A stretch of 64,000 nucleotides of DNA from Blattabacterium cuenoti (GTDB lineage Bacteria; Bacteroidota; Bacteroidia; Flavobacteriales; Blattabacteriaceae): NCBI RefSeq assembly GCF_014251315.1, contig NZ_CP059185.1:569449-633448 (forward strand), given 5' to 3'. Positions 49,538 to 58,529 of the stretch are shown here, piece after piece. Every line of letters starts with the position of its first letter. Positions within the stretch are counted from its first letter, which is position 1. Position numbers and translations under genes: made by a program. Under the pieces are notes generated by a model, which made no database searches, was not told the origin of the DNA, and worked only from the letters and a program-made list of their open reading frames with translations.

Positions 49538-50721
49538 AAAATCATGTTATTAATTCTTTTTAAAGAAGAAAAAGATATGATGGATCCTATTATTAAAATG
49601 ATACATATAACCATATAAGAATCTTCTACTGTAATTTTAATAGGAAAAGGTATTTTTTTTGCAATTTTAAATATTTTATATTCTTCTTGTATTGAAGAAA
49701 TAATATAAGATAAAAATAAGCCACTTAAACAACCAAAAATAGTAATCATAAATCCTATATAGAAAAATATCATCTTTATTTTCTGCAAAGAAAATCCCAT
49801 ACTCCACAATATAAAAAGTTCTTTCAACTTATCTAATTGTAAAATGAGAATAGCACTAAATAAATTAAATCCAGTGATTAGTGTCATTAATGTAAACAAA
49901 AAATATATAAATATTTTTTCTGTATTTAGAATTTTATGAAAAATTTTTTCTCTTTCTGTACGTGTTATTATATTAAATTTTTTACCTAATTTTTGGGATA
50001 AAATATTTTTTAAATTATGTGTATTATATTTATCACGAATCTTTATTTCTAATACATGGAAAACTTTTTTTTTCATTATGTTTTGAAGTTCAGACAAATC
50101 ACAAAACAAATATTTATTATCTATTTTAGGACTGAAATGAAAAATTCCTTTTATAAAAACTTTTTTTTTCAGAAAAAATGAATCCAAAGAATTTTTTCTA
50201 TAATCTAAAATAAATATTTGTATAGGTATATTTGTTACATGATATAATAACATTGGAAAATATGAAATCATAGAGGCCCATCCCACATATATATTTAGAG
50301 AATCAAATCTATTATTCTTTAAACTTACTTTTTTAAATTTTTTCATTACTTTTTCATATTCCATATCTACTCCTTTTAAAATAATAAAATATTCATGATT
50401 GTTATAACGTAAAAAAACTTTTTTTTCCATAGTTTTAGAAAAAGATAAAATTCCTTGTATAGATTTTATTTTTTTTATTAAAACATTATCATCAATAAAA
50501 AAATCTTTTTCATTAAAATAGGAAATAGTAATATCAGGATAATGAATTTGATAAAAATTTTTATTTAATTTTTCTAATCCAGAAAAAACAAATAGAATTG
50601 TAGATAGAGAAAATGTAGAGACTCCAATAGATAAAATTGATAAAAAAACAATAATATTAACAACGTTAGTTCTTTTCTTAGAAAAAAAATAACGCATAGA
50701 TATATAAAAAGAAGTTTTCAA
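49528..50721 (-). CDS. FtsX/LolE-like ABC transporter permease
   Basis: A 397-residue permease of the FtsX/MacB/LolCE superfamily. One N-terminal membrane helix (about 22-45) is followed by a large extracytoplasmic domain and three C-terminal helices (about 270-390), the usual topology. The N-terminal F-F-S-K-K-R-T-N-V-V-N-I-I segment is typical of the LolC/E-like type. In flavobacteria I recall such a permease next to rbfA, as here (3-nt gap). A role in lipoprotein release or envelope maintenance is plausible; no ATPase partner is in the window. Confidence 0.8.
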   Translation of the reverse strand: MKTSFYISMRYFFSKKRTNVVNIIVFLSILSIGVSTFSLSTILFVFSGLEKLNKNFYQIHYPDITISYFNEKDFFIDDNVLIKKIKSIQGILSFSKTMEKKVFLRYNNHEYFIILKGVDMEYEKVMKKFKKVSLKNNRFDSLNIYVGWASMISYFPMLLYHVTNIPIQIFILDYRKNSLDSFFLKKKVFIKGIFHFSPKIDNKYLFCDLSELQNIMKKKVFHVLEIKIRDKYNTHNLKNILSQKLGKKFNIITRTEREKIFHKILNTEKIFIYFLFTLMTLITGFNLFSAILILQLDKLKELFILWSMGFSLQKIKMIFFYIGFMITIFGCLSGLFLSYIISSIQEEYKIFKIAKKIPFPIKITVEDSYMVICIILIIGSIISFSSLKRINNMIFYK

Positions 50722-50724
50722 AAA

Positions 50725-51054
50725 CTAATCTATTAGATTTTGTATTTGTATAGCTGGACAAAAATCCAATTTTGGAATCTTTTTCACACGATATCTCATC
50801 CTCTTATAGAGTAATTTTCTATAAAATTTAGATTGAGAACGGATAGATCTCAACATTTTTTTATCTAAAAAAGGATAAATGCTAATATATACTTTGATTA
50901 AGTTCATATCAGGAGTAATATGTATTTTCATCAAAGTCACCAAAAATTTATTTGCACTTTGACTACAACGAATTTCCTCATTAAGAATTTCTGATATTTC
51001 CATAAAAAATATTGAAGACAATTTTTTATTTCTAATCAAGCTCATTTCTCTCAT
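50725..51054 (-). CDS. rbfA: Ribosome-binding factor A
   Basis: Small KH-fold protein that binds 16S rRNA and helps 30S maturation and cold adaptation. Family-like segments are S-S-I-F-F-M-E-I-S-E-I-L, the central H-I-T-P-D-M-N-L-I-K-V-Y-I-S-I-Y-P and R-V-K-K-I-P-K-L-D-F near the end. I start at M-R-E-M-S-L (109 residues), because the open frame up to 51168 adds a 38-residue extension not seen in RbfA. Divergence is considerable but order and motifs fit. Located beside the FtsX-like permease, as in relatives. Confidence 0.8.
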   Translation of the reverse strand: MREMSLIRNKKLSSIFFMEISEILNEEIRCSQSANKFLVTLMKIHITPDMNLIKVYISIYPFLDKKMLRSIRSQSKFYRKLLYKRMRYRVKKIPKLDFCPAIQIQNLID

Positions 51055-51186
51055 AATTTCATCAATTAATTGAATTAAAAACAACTTATTTTTTTTGTAA
51101 AACAAAGTATAAAATGAAAAAACTTTTAAAAAATTTGTAATAGGGGAAATAATATTGTAAACTTGCACAGATTACATTCTTTTTTA

Positions 51187-51260
51187 GGTCTCATAGCTCA
51201 GATGGTTAGAGCACCTGACTCATAATCAGGGGGTCGCTGGTTCAAGTCCAGCTGGGACCA
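51187..51260 (+). tRNA. tRNA with CAT anticodon, probable tRNA-Ile2 (lysidine type)
   Basis: A 74-nt cloverleaf: acceptor GGTCTCA/TGGGACC, D-stem GCTC/GAGC, anticodon stem CCTGA/TCAGG with loop CTCATAA, and T-stem GCTGG/CCAGC with TTCAAGT. Discriminator A; CCA not encoded. The anticodon loop, variable GGTC and T-arm match E. coli tRNA-Ile2 as I recall it, and C4-G69 is the acceptor pair associated with TilS recognition. If so, C34 is changed to lysidine and the tRNA reads AUA. Elongator Met is the alternative. It points away from divergent rbfA and toward convergent tRNA-Arg(CCT). Confidence 0.85.
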
Positions 51261-51281
51261 TTTTATTTTTATTTTTTGTTG

Positions 51282-51356
51282 TAACTGGGGAGGGATTCGA
51301 ACCCACAACTTACAGTTTAGGAAACTGTTGTTCTATCCTAATTGAACTACCCAGTC
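51282..51356 (-). tRNA. tRNA-Arg (CCT), overlapping the end of rpmA
   Basis: A 75-nt cloverleaf on the minus strand: acceptor GACTGGG/CCCAGTT (G1-U72 wobble), D-stem GTTC/GAAC, anticodon stem ACAGT/ACTGT with loop TTCCTAA (anticodon CCT, reading AGG), T-stem GTGGG/CCCTC with TTCGAAT and a U50-U64 mismatch. Discriminator A73; CCA not encoded. Its first ten bases (51347-51356) are also the last codons of rpmA: T8-A9-G10 of the tRNA is the rpmA stop codon. It must therefore be cut out of the suf-rplU-rpmA transcript or have its own promoter inside rpmA. Confidence 0.93.
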
Positions 51357-51610
51357 TTAGTTTCTATAACAGAAACAATTGATTTATTTTTTTTCACTTT
51401 TTTAAAAGAAACATAACCGTTTTTGATTGCGTATAAAGTATGATCTTTCCCCATTTTTACGTTTCTTCCAGGATGATGTTTTGTTCCTCGCTGACGAACT
51501 ATGATATTACCAGAATTTACATATTGGTTTCCGTATATTTTAACACCTAATCTTCTTCCTATCGAATCTCTTCCGTTTCTAGAACTTCCAGAACCTTTTT
51601 TATGAGCCAT
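51347..51610 (-). CDS. rpmA: 50S ribosomal protein L27
   Basis: Ribosomal protein near the peptidyl-transferase centre. It starts [16 protein letters not shown] and has the conserved [10 protein letters not shown] and [10 protein letters not shown] segments. Length 87 is normal. The N-terminus is the mature type without the cleavable extension of Firmicutes. Its last codons and TAG stop lie within tRNA-Arg(CCT). It follows rplU by 6 nt. Confidence 0.97.
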   Translation of the reverse strand: MAHKKGSGSSRNGRDSIGRRLGVKIYGNQYVNSGNIIVRQRGTKHHPGRNVKMGKDHTLYAIKNGYVSFKKVKKNKSIVSVIETKTG

Positions 51611-51616
51611 ATTATT

Positions 51617-51940
51617 TTATTGTTTTTTTTCTAAAAAAGAAATTATTTTTATTTTTGAAAATAAAGGTCTAAATCCATTTTTGACTTGATATCCTTTTCT
51701 TCTTTTTTTCTTAAAAATAAGAATTTTTTTTCCTTTTATATGTTGTAAAATTTCTATTTTCACACTGATTTTTTCTAAAAAAGGATTTCCTAAAAAAAGT
51801 TTTTCTTCTTTATAAAATAAAAGAACTTGATTTAATATTATTTTTTTTCCTACATTTTCACAAAAATGAGGTACATAAATATATTGATTTTCAATAAGTT
51901 TAAATTGTTTATCTTTTATATTAACAATAGCATATATCAT
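51617..51940 (-). CDS. rplU: 50S ribosomal protein L21
   Basis: Primary 23S rRNA-binding protein, partner of L20 in the large subunit. It begins M-I-Y-A-I-V-N-I-K-D-K-Q-F-K and has the C-terminal K-K-R-R-K-G-Y-Q-V-K-N-G-F-R basic motif. Length 107 is normal. It starts only 7 nt after the sufS stop, so it is probably read from the suf transcript, possibly also from an internal promoter. rpmA follows directly. Confidence 0.95.
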   Translation of the reverse strand: MIYAIVNIKDKQFKLIENQYIYVPHFCENVGKKIILNQVLLFYKEEKLFLGNPFLEKISVKIEILQHIKGKKILIFKKKRRKGYQVKNGFRPLFSKIKIISFLEKKQ

Positions 51941-51947
51941 AATAATT

Positions 51948-53192
51948 TTAATTCTTTAGCAATATTTTTTTCGCTTTTAAAATGCATTTAAATAAATAAT
52001 CTACTTCCTTTAAAGTATTATATACGGAGAAACTAACACGAATCATTCCTGTAACTTTAAAAAAATTCATAAGAGGTTGCGCACATAAATGACCAGTTCT
52101 AACCGCAATTCCTAAACGATCTAAAATACTTCCAACATCAAAATAATGTAACTTATCTAAGTTAAAAGAAATAATACTTGATTTTTTATCAATATTTCTT
52201 CCTTCCTCATATCCATACAATTGAATTCCATCTATTGAACTTAAACGTTTAACAGCGTACATTAAAAGCTTTTTTTTGTAAGATTCAATATTTGATACGC
52301 CTATTTCATTAACAAAATCTATAGCGGCCCCCCAAACAACAATTCCTTCTATGTTTGGAGTTCCTGCTTCAAATTTAAACGGTAAATCTGAATAAGTCGT
52401 TTTATTGAAACTTACATTTTTAATCATTTCTCCTCCAAATTGATAAGGATCTAACTTTTCTAATATTTTCTCTTTTCCATATAACATCCCAATCCCAGTT
52501 GGTCCATACATCTTATGTGCAGAAAAAACATAAAAATCAACATTTAAATCTTGTACATCTAAATCTAGATTAGAAGGAACTTGAGCCCCATCAATTAAAA
52601 CTAAAGCTCCATATTCATGAGCTTTTTCAATAAAATTTTTAACAGGATTAATAATCCCTAAAACATTAGATATATGACTAATAGATATTATTTTCGTTCT
52701 TTCTGAAATTAAAAATTCAAAGTTTTTTAATTTTAAAAAACCATTTTCATAAATGGATATTATTTTTAAAATAGCTCCTTTTTTTTTACAAAGAATTTGC
52801 CATGGAACAATATTTGAGTGATGTTCAATACAAGAAATAATAATTTCATCTCCTTTTTTTATAAAAGAATCCATACTAGAAGCTACTAAATTAATCGATT
52901 CTGTAGTTCCTTTCGTAAATATAATTTCATAAGAATGTTTCGCATGAATAAATTTTTGAATCTTCTTTCTCACATTTTCTACATATAGAGTCGCTTTATG
53001 ACTAAGATAATGTAATCCTCTATGAACATTAGAATTCATAGTAGAATAATAGTTTTGAGATGCTTGAATTACTTGTAAAGGTTTTTGAGTTGTAGCCGCA
53101 TTATCTACATAAACTAAAGGATTAGAATATATTTTTTCTTTTAAAATAGGAAATTGATTTCTTATTTTTTGTATTTCTTTTTCTGAAAACAT
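51948..53192 (-). CDS. sufS: Cysteine desulfurase SufS
   Basis: PLP enzyme taking sulfur from cysteine for Fe-S cluster assembly. The PLP lysine is in F-S-A-H-K-M-Y-G-P, cofactor contacts in A-A-T-T-Q-K-P and E-H-H-S-N-I-V-P-W, and the catalytic cysteine in R-T-G-H-L-C-A-Q-P. Length 414 is normal for group II enzymes, which need SufE or SufU as sulfur acceptor; neither is next to it. It follows sufD by 5 nt. Confidence 0.96.
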   Translation of the reverse strand: MFSEKEIQKIRNQFPILKEKIYSNPLVYVDNAATTQKPLQVIQASQNYYSTMNSNVHRGLHYLSHKATLYVENVRKKIQKFIHAKHSYEIIFTKGTTESINLVASSMDSFIKKGDEIIISCIEHHSNIVPWQILCKKKGAILKIISIYENGFLKLKNFEFLISERTKIISISHISNVLGIINPVKNFIEKAHEYGALVLIDGAQVPSNLDLDVQDLNVDFYVFSAHKMYGPTGIGMLYGKEKILEKLDPYQFGGEMIKNVSFNKTTYSDLPFKFEAGTPNIEGIVVWGAAIDFVNEIGVSNIESYKKKLLMYAVKRLSSIDGIQLYGYEEGRNIDKKSSIISFNLDKLHYFDVGSILDRLGIAVRTGHLCAQPLMNFFKVTGMIRVSFSVYNTLKEVDYLFKCILKAKKILLKN

Positions 53193-53197
53193 ATATT

Positions 53198-54496
53198 TTA
53201 TAAATGTTTATCTAATTTTTTTCTGATTTTTTTATGTATAAATTTTTTCAATTCAAAAATATGAATAGGGATCAACATTTCCTCTAAAAAAGAGAATAAC
53301 AATAACATTTTAGCTTTTTTTTCAGAAATTCCTCTTGATTGAAGATAAAATAACTCAGATTCTTGAATATTACCCACGGTACAACCATGTGAACATTTTA
53401 CATACTCAGAATAAATTTTTAATTGAGGTTTAGCATATATACATGCTTCATTAGAAAGAATAATATTATGATTTTTTTGCAAAGCATTTATTTCTTTTAT
53501 CAATTCATTTACAATTATTTTTCCATTAAAAATTCCCTTAGATTTTTCACATAAAATATTTTTGTACAATTGAAAACTATAAGCATCCGAACATAAATGA
53601 TTGATTAAAGTATGATGATCTACTAATTGTTTTCCTGATAAAAGAGAGATTCCGTATAAATAAGAATAAGTTTTTTCTCCGTTAGAATAAAACTTTAAAT
53701 TATTTCTTATAAAATTTCCTTGAAGAGAAAAAGTATAAACGGTACATTTACTGTTTTTTTTTTGTTTTACAAATGTATTATCTATTATCGAAGTTTCTAC
53801 TGAATCATTTTGCACTTTATAGTAATCAATTATACTATAATTCATAGCATAAATTTCGCTAACAGAATTTATAAAAGATAAATGTTTACTTAAACACTTA
53901 TAATGTTCTATAATTTTTACAGAAGAATGTTCTCCGACCACAATCAAATTTCTATTATTGAACATAATCTTAGATTCAATCCCTGTATAAATATGCAATA
54001 TTTCTATAGGATATTCTAAAAAAACATTATTAGGAATATAAATATATGCACCATCTTTTGACAATACTGTATTTAAAGTGTAAAATACATCATATTGATA
54101 TGATAATTTATCATAATAATTTTCAATTTCATCATCTTTTATAGATGCTATATTTGCTAATATCGCATTTTTTGCATGAACGTAAGAAAAATGAGGGTTA
54201 TATTTTCCATCTATAAAAATCAAAATAAAAGATTTTTTATCCTTAAGAATAGTTAATTTTTTTATTTTTTCACGTTCTATATTTTTTATTTTTTTATTTT
54301 CTGGACAAACGTTATAATCTTGGTTAAGAATTGATTCAATATCCGTATTTTTCCATTCTTCATTTATAGAAGAAGGAAATCCTTTTTTGTGAAAAAAATC
54401 AGAATGTTTTTGTTTCGAAAAAGACATGTAAGAGTCTCTTTTTTTTTCAGAAGAAAATTTATTAATTAATAAAGCTATTTTTTCTCTTAACTGCAT
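53198..54496 (-). CDS. sufD: Fe-S assembly protein SufD
   Basis: Subunit of the SufBCD scaffold, a beta-helix protein paralogous to SufB. The C-terminal half carries the conserved segments S-H-G-C-T-V-G and Y-L-Q-S-R-G-I-S-E and H-H-T-L-I-N-H in the beta-helix. At 432 residues the length fits. The N-terminal third is poorly conserved, as usual for SufD. It lies between sufC (25 nt) and sufS (5 nt) on the minus strand. Confidence 0.93.
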   Translation of the reverse strand: MQLREKIALLINKFSSEKKRDSYMSFSKQKHSDFFHKKGFPSSINEEWKNTDIESILNQDYNVCPENKKIKNIEREKIKKLTILKDKKSFILIFIDGKYNPHFSYVHAKNAILANIASIKDDEIENYYDKLSYQYDVFYTLNTVLSKDGAYIYIPNNVFLEYPIEILHIYTGIESKIMFNNRNLIVVGEHSSVKIIEHYKCLSKHLSFINSVSEIYAMNYSIIDYYKVQNDSVETSIIDNTFVKQKKNSKCTVYTFSLQGNFIRNNLKFYSNGEKTYSYLYGISLLSGKQLVDHHTLINHLCSDAYSFQLYKNILCEKSKGIFNGKIIVNELIKEINALQKNHNIILSNEACIYAKPQLKIYSEYVKCSHGCTVGNIQESELFYLQSRGISEKKAKMLLLFSFLEEMLIPIHIFELKKFIHKKIRKKLDKHL

Positions 54497-54521
54497 TTAA
54501 TTATAAAATTAAATAATTCTT

Positions 54522-55274
54522 TTATATTTGATTTTTGACTATCCAATCATATCCTTTTTTTTCTAATTTTTCAGCTAATTTTTGATCTCCTGATCGAACA
54601 ATTTTTCCATTGTATAAAACATGTATAATATAGTCTGAAAAAATATGATCTAATAATCTTTTATAATGAGTAATAATTAAAACAGAATTTTTTTTATTTC
54701 TGAAAGCATTGATTCCTTTAGCAACTACACGTAAAGCATCTATATCTAAACCTGAATCAACTTCATCTAAAACAGATAACAAAGGATTTAACATCATCAT
54801 TTGAAATATTTCATTACGTTTTTTTTCTCCTCCAGAAAACCCTTCATTTAAAGAACGATAAAAAAAATTTTTATCAATATTTAATAAAGAAGACTTTTCC
54901 TTTATTTTTAATAAAATGTCTTTAGCAGACATTTTTTTGATATTTCTTGCTTCAAGAGTGGAATTAATCGCTGTTTTAATAAAATTCACAATGGAAACTC
55001 CTGGTATTTCTATTGGATGTTGAAAAGAGAGAAAAATACCCAAATGAGCCCGTTCTTCTGGTGAAAAATCTTTTAAATTTTGATTTAAAAAATAAATATT
55101 TCCTTCAGTTATTTTATACTCTTTCTTTCCTGCTATTATAGAAGCAAGAGTACTTTTACCAGAACCATTAGGCCCCATAATAATATGACTTTCTCCTGCA
55201 TTTATTTTTAAATTAATTCCTCTAAGAACCTTTTTCTTCTCTATAGAAGCATGTAAATTTTCTATATTTAACAT
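54522..55274 (-). CDS. sufC: Fe-S assembly ATPase SufC
   Basis: ABC-type ATPase powering the SufBCD scaffold. Walker A G-P-N-G-S-G-K-S-T is at residues 34-42; the signature is F-S-G-G-E-K-K-R and Walker B ends in V-L-D-E-V-D-S-G-L-D, typical of SufC. Length 250 is standard. There is no membrane domain. It follows sufB by 14 nt. Confidence 0.97.
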   Translation of the reverse strand: MLNIENLHASIEKKKVLRGINLKINAGESHIIMGPNGSGKSTLASIIAGKKEYKITEGNIYFLNQNLKDFSPEERAHLGIFLSFQHPIEIPGVSIVNFIKTAINSTLEARNIKKMSAKDILLKIKEKSSLLNIDKNFFYRSLNEGFSGGEKKRNEIFQMMMLNPLLSVLDEVDSGLDIDALRVVAKGINAFRNKKNSVLIITHYKRLLDHIFSDYIIHVLYNGKIVRSGDQKLAEKLEKKGYDWIVKNQI

Positions 55275-55288
55275 AATTTTTACTATAT

Positions 55289-56731
55289 TTACCCAACAGA
55301 TCCTTCCAAAGAAATTTCCAAAAGTTTTTGAGCTTCTACGGCAAACTCCATGGGAAGCTTTTTCAATACCTCATTACTAAAACCATGCACAATTAAGGAA
55401 ATTGCTTTTTCTACATTTATTCCTCGTTGATTGCAGTAAAAAATCTGATCTTCTCCAATCTTTGAAGTTGTCGCTTCATGTTCAACTTTAGAATTAGAAT
55501 TATATACATGAATATATGGGAAAGTGTGAGCTCCACATTGATTTCCAATCAATAAAGAATCACATTGAGAAAAATTACGAGAACAAACCGCTTTAGGCGC
55601 TATTTTTACCAATCCCCTATAGTTGTTTTGAGCTTTTCCAGCTGAAATTCCTTTCGATATAATAACACTTTTAGTATATTTTCCTATATGTATCATTTTA
55701 GTTCCCGTGTCTGCTTGTTGAAAATCTTTAGTTAAAGCTAAAGAATAAAATTTTCCCATAGAAAAATCTCCTTTAAGAATACAAGATGGATATTTCCAGG
55801 TAATTGAAGATCCTGTTTCCACTTGTATCCAAGATATTTTTGCTTCTTTTTCACACAAACCACGTTTTGTGACAAAATTAAAAATTCCTCCTTCTCCTTT
55901 TTTATTTCCAGGAAACCAATTTTGAACGGTAGAATATTTAATTTCAGCATTTTCCAAAGCTATAATTTCTACGACCGCTGCATGTAATTGATTTTCTTTT
56001 CTTTGTGGAGCAGTGCACCCTTCCAAATAACTTACATAGGAATCTTTATCTGCGATAATTAAGGTCCTTTCAAACTGACCTGTTTTATTTTCATTAATAC
56101 GAAAATATGTGGACAATTCCATAGGACAACGGACTCCCTTTGGGATATAACAAAAAGAACCATCTGAAAATACAGCTGAATTTAGAGCCGCATAAAAATT
56201 ATCTTTTTTTGAAACGACTGAACCTAAATATTTTTTTACAATATCTGGATATTTTATTAAAGCATCGTTAATAGAACAAAATATAACACCTTTATCTCTC
56301 AATTTTTTCTGAAATGTAGTAGCTAAAGAAACGGAATCTAATACTATATCTGTTGCTACACCTGAAAGAATTTTTCTTTCTTTTATAGGAACTCCTAATT
56401 TATTGAATGTATCTATCAATTCTGGATCTACTTCTTCTAAATTATCTAAATCTATTTTTTTTTTGGGAGCAGAATAATAACTTATTTTTTGAAAATCTGG
56501 AACCTGGTATTTTATATTCGCCCATTTTGGGGGATCCATTTTTTTCCATATAGAATAAGATTCTAATCTCCAATTCAACATCCATGTAGGTTCCTTTTTT
56601 TTTTCTGTAATCTTACGAATGACTTCCTCATTTAATCCTACTGGAATTTTATATGATTCTATTGGAGTATAAAATCCGTACTTGTATTCAGATTCAGTAA
56701 AATTTTCCAGAATTTTATTATTTTTTTTCAT
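55289..56731 (-). CDS. sufB: Fe-S assembly scaffold SufB
   Basis: Main scaffold subunit on which Fe-S clusters are built. The C-terminal beta-helix has [12 protein letters not shown] and [10 protein letters not shown], including the cysteine equivalent to the essential one in E. coli. I use the ATG giving M-K-K-N-N-K-I-L (480 residues), which overlaps the sufA stop by one base (TAATG); ten extra upstream codons in the frame lie within sufA. Second gene of the suf operon. Confidence 0.96.
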   Translation of the reverse strand: MKKNNKILENFTESEYKYGFYTPIESYKIPVGLNEEVIRKITEKKKEPTWMLNWRLESYSIWKKMDPPKWANIKYQVPDFQKISYYSAPKKKIDLDNLEEVDPELIDTFNKLGVPIKERKILSGVATDIVLDSVSLATTFQKKLRDKGVIFCSINDALIKYPDIVKKYLGSVVSKKDNFYAALNSAVFSDGSFCYIPKGVRCPMELSTYFRINENKTGQFERTLIIADKDSYVSYLEGCTAPQRKENQLHAAVVEIIALENAEIKYSTVQNWFPGNKKGEGGIFNFVTKRGLCEKEAKISWIQVETGSSITWKYPSCILKGDFSMGKFYSLALTKDFQQADTGTKMIHIGKYTKSVIISKGISAGKAQNNYRGLVKIAPKAVCSRNFSQCDSLLIGNQCGAHTFPYIHVYNSNSKVEHEATTSKIGEDQIFYCNQRGINVEKAISLIVHGFSNEVLKKLPMEFAVEAQKLLEISLEGSVG

Positions 56732-57060
56732 TATGATGAAAAACTTTTTCCGCAACCACAAGTATGTTTTGCTTTAGGATTTTTAAAATAAAATCCTTTT
56801 CCATCTAATCCATCTGAATATTCTAATGTTGTTCCTTCTAAGTAAGAAATACTATTTTGATCTACAAGTATTTTCATTTCTTCATGTTGAAAAAGTCGAT
56901 CTCCTTCTTGTTTTTTTTTATCAAAAGTTAATTCATAAGATAGACCTGAACAGCCTCCAGTTTTAACTCCAAATCTAACAAAAGAAACATCATGAGATAA
57001 TCCTTCTCTTTTCATAAGAGAAATTAATTTATTTTTAGCTTTTTCAGATATAAAAACCAT
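56731..57060 (-). CDS. sufA: A-type Fe-S carrier protein (SufA/IscA)
   Basis: Carries Fe-S clusters from the SufBCD scaffold to target proteins. The three ligand cysteines are present: one in G-G-C-S-G-L-S-Y and two in C-G-C-G-K-S-F at the C-terminus. Length 109 is normal. It is the first gene of sufA-sufB-sufC-sufD-sufS and starts 47 nt after the DUF192 gene on the same strand. Likely targets in this window include LeuC and aconitase. Confidence 0.93.
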   Translation of the reverse strand: MVFISEKAKNKLISLMKREGLSHDVSFVRFGVKTGGCSGLSYELTFDKKKQEGDRLFQHEEMKILVDQNSISYLEGTTLEYSDGLDGKGFYFKNPKAKHTCGCGKSFSS

Positions 57061-57107
57061 AATAATTTTATAATTTTATAATTATACAAGATAAGACAGT
57101 TTTTGAA

Positions 57108-57635
57108 TTAATTATTCAATTTTAAAAGACAAGTAATTTTTGTAACTCCTTCTTTAATACCCCATTTATTCGACATACCAGCATTGATTTCTAAAATATA
57201 TTTAATTGTAGTTGAAGGAAAGTTTATAGTTTCTATATTTTTCATAGGGCTTACGTTATTATTCACAAAAACAACAGTATCCAACTGATTGATATACACA
57301 ATATCTAAAGGAACTCGTACATTTTTCATATCTATTTGTTTATATTCTTCTTGATTTTTCAGTAAAAATAACATGCCTCTATTTTCTTTTAAAAAAGACC
57401 GATACTTTAATCCATTTCTTTTTTCTGCATCTCGATATGCTAATTCCACATCTATTTTTTTTATGATATAATTATCATTTTTCAAATAAAGTTCTCCATC
57501 TTTAATGAACTCTATTTCTAGTAAATTTCCTATATCTAAAAACATGTCAGAATTATAACAAATTCTTTCAGAAGATTTTATAAAAAAACATATAATTATT
57601 ATTACCAAAGAATAAAAAATGTTGATTTTTTTCAT
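57108..57635 (-). CDS. DUF192 protein, probably exported
   Basis: A 175-residue DUF192 family protein. Residues 1-25 are a basic start followed by a hydrophobic stretch (I-F-Y-S-L-V-I-I-I-I-C-F-F-I), a likely signal or anchor. The DUF192 core includes V-E-L-A-Y, K-R-N-G-L-K-Y-R, G-M-L-F-L, a V-P-L-D-I-V-Y-I segment and Y-I-L-E-I-N-A-G near the end. The function of the family is not known to me. Its start overlaps the lgt stop by 4 nt, so the two are translationally coupled. Confidence 0.85.
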   Translation of the reverse strand: MKKINIFYSLVIIIICFFIKSSERICYNSDMFLDIGNLLEIEFIKDGELYLKNDNYIIKKIDVELAYRDAEKRNGLKYRSFLKENRGMLFLLKNQEEYKQIDMKNVRVPLDIVYINQLDTVVFVNNNVSPMKNIETINFPSTTIKYILEINAGMSNKWGIKEGVTKITCLLKLNN

Positions 57636-58516
57636 AATGAAAAAAAATATTTTTTAATTTTTGATAAATTAATAAGAAAAAATCCAAAAATAATAAAAGG
57701 AAGACTAAGCCACTGTCCTGTATTTATAGATAAAAAGTTAATAAATTCTTCTCCTTGTGGCTCTTTGACAAATTCTAGAAAAAAACGCGCAGACCAAAGT
57801 AAAATAAAAAAAATACCGGATAAAAATCCATCACAATTTTTTTTTCTTATTCTGTAGAAATAGAAAAGTAACAAAAAAATCAATAGATAACTAATAGATT
57901 CATAAATTTGAGCAGGATGTCTGGGGACTATTTCTCCATATTCTGTATCCATTTGTACAAATTTTACTGCCCAAGGCAATTTTTCATTGCATGGTTTTCC
58001 TACTATTTCAGAATTAAAAAAGTTTCCTATTCTAATAAAAACAGCAGATATTGATACAGGAATACATAATCTATCACATAGCCAGATAAAAGATTTTTCA
58101 TTTAAAATTATTTTGCTATAAAAAAAACTAGATAAAATAATCCCCATAGTTGCACCATGACTAGATAAACCTCTATATCCGACAAATTCATAACCTTTTA
58201 TAAATCCTAATAAAGAATTATGATTGTTTTCTCTAATAGGAAGTAAGGCTTCAATCCAATGATCTGAAAAATATGATAAATCATAAAATAAAACTTGACC
58301 TAACCTTGCTCCAATAAGAGTTCCAAAAAAAGTACAGATAAATAAAGGCTCTAAATGTTTTTTATGTATGTTCTCATTTTGATAAAAATACTTCATGATA
58401 TACCATCCTAATGAAAAAGAAATTACAAACATTAGACTATAAATATGAATAAAAAAACCTTTCCATAAACTAAATTTGGAAACAGGATCCCAATTAATAT
58501 ATTCTAATGTTTTCAT
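57632..58516 (-). CDS. lgt: Prolipoprotein diacylglyceryl transferase
   Basis: Inner-membrane enzyme adding diacylglycerol from phosphatidylglycerol to prolipoprotein cysteines. About seven membrane segments; the conserved motifs include Y-R-G-L-S-S-H-G-A, R-I-G-N-F-F-N-S-E-I-V-G and H-P-A-Q-I-Y-E. Length 294 is normal. It lies between yidD and DUF192. Its presence implies lipoproteins are still made even though lipid A synthesis appears lost. Confidence 0.95.
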   Translation of the reverse strand: MKTLEYINWDPVSKFSLWKGFFIHIYSLMFVISFSLGWYIMKYFYQNENIHKKHLEPLFICTFFGTLIGARLGQVLFYDLSYFSDHWIEALLPIRENNHNSLLGFIKGYEFVGYRGLSSHGATMGIILSSFFYSKIILNEKSFIWLCDRLCIPVSISAVFIRIGNFFNSEIVGKPCNEKLPWAVKFVQMDTEYGEIVPRHPAQIYESISYLLIFLLLFYFYRIRKKNCDGFLSGIFFILLWSARFFLEFVKEPQGEEFINFLSINTGQWLSLPFIIFGFFLINLSKIKKYFFSL

Positions 58517-58529
58517 GATATAAATATTT

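Noticed and set aside
51055..51168. N-terminal extension of rbfA
   Set aside because: 38 additional residues have no RbfA similarity; the internal ATG gives the standard N-terminus.
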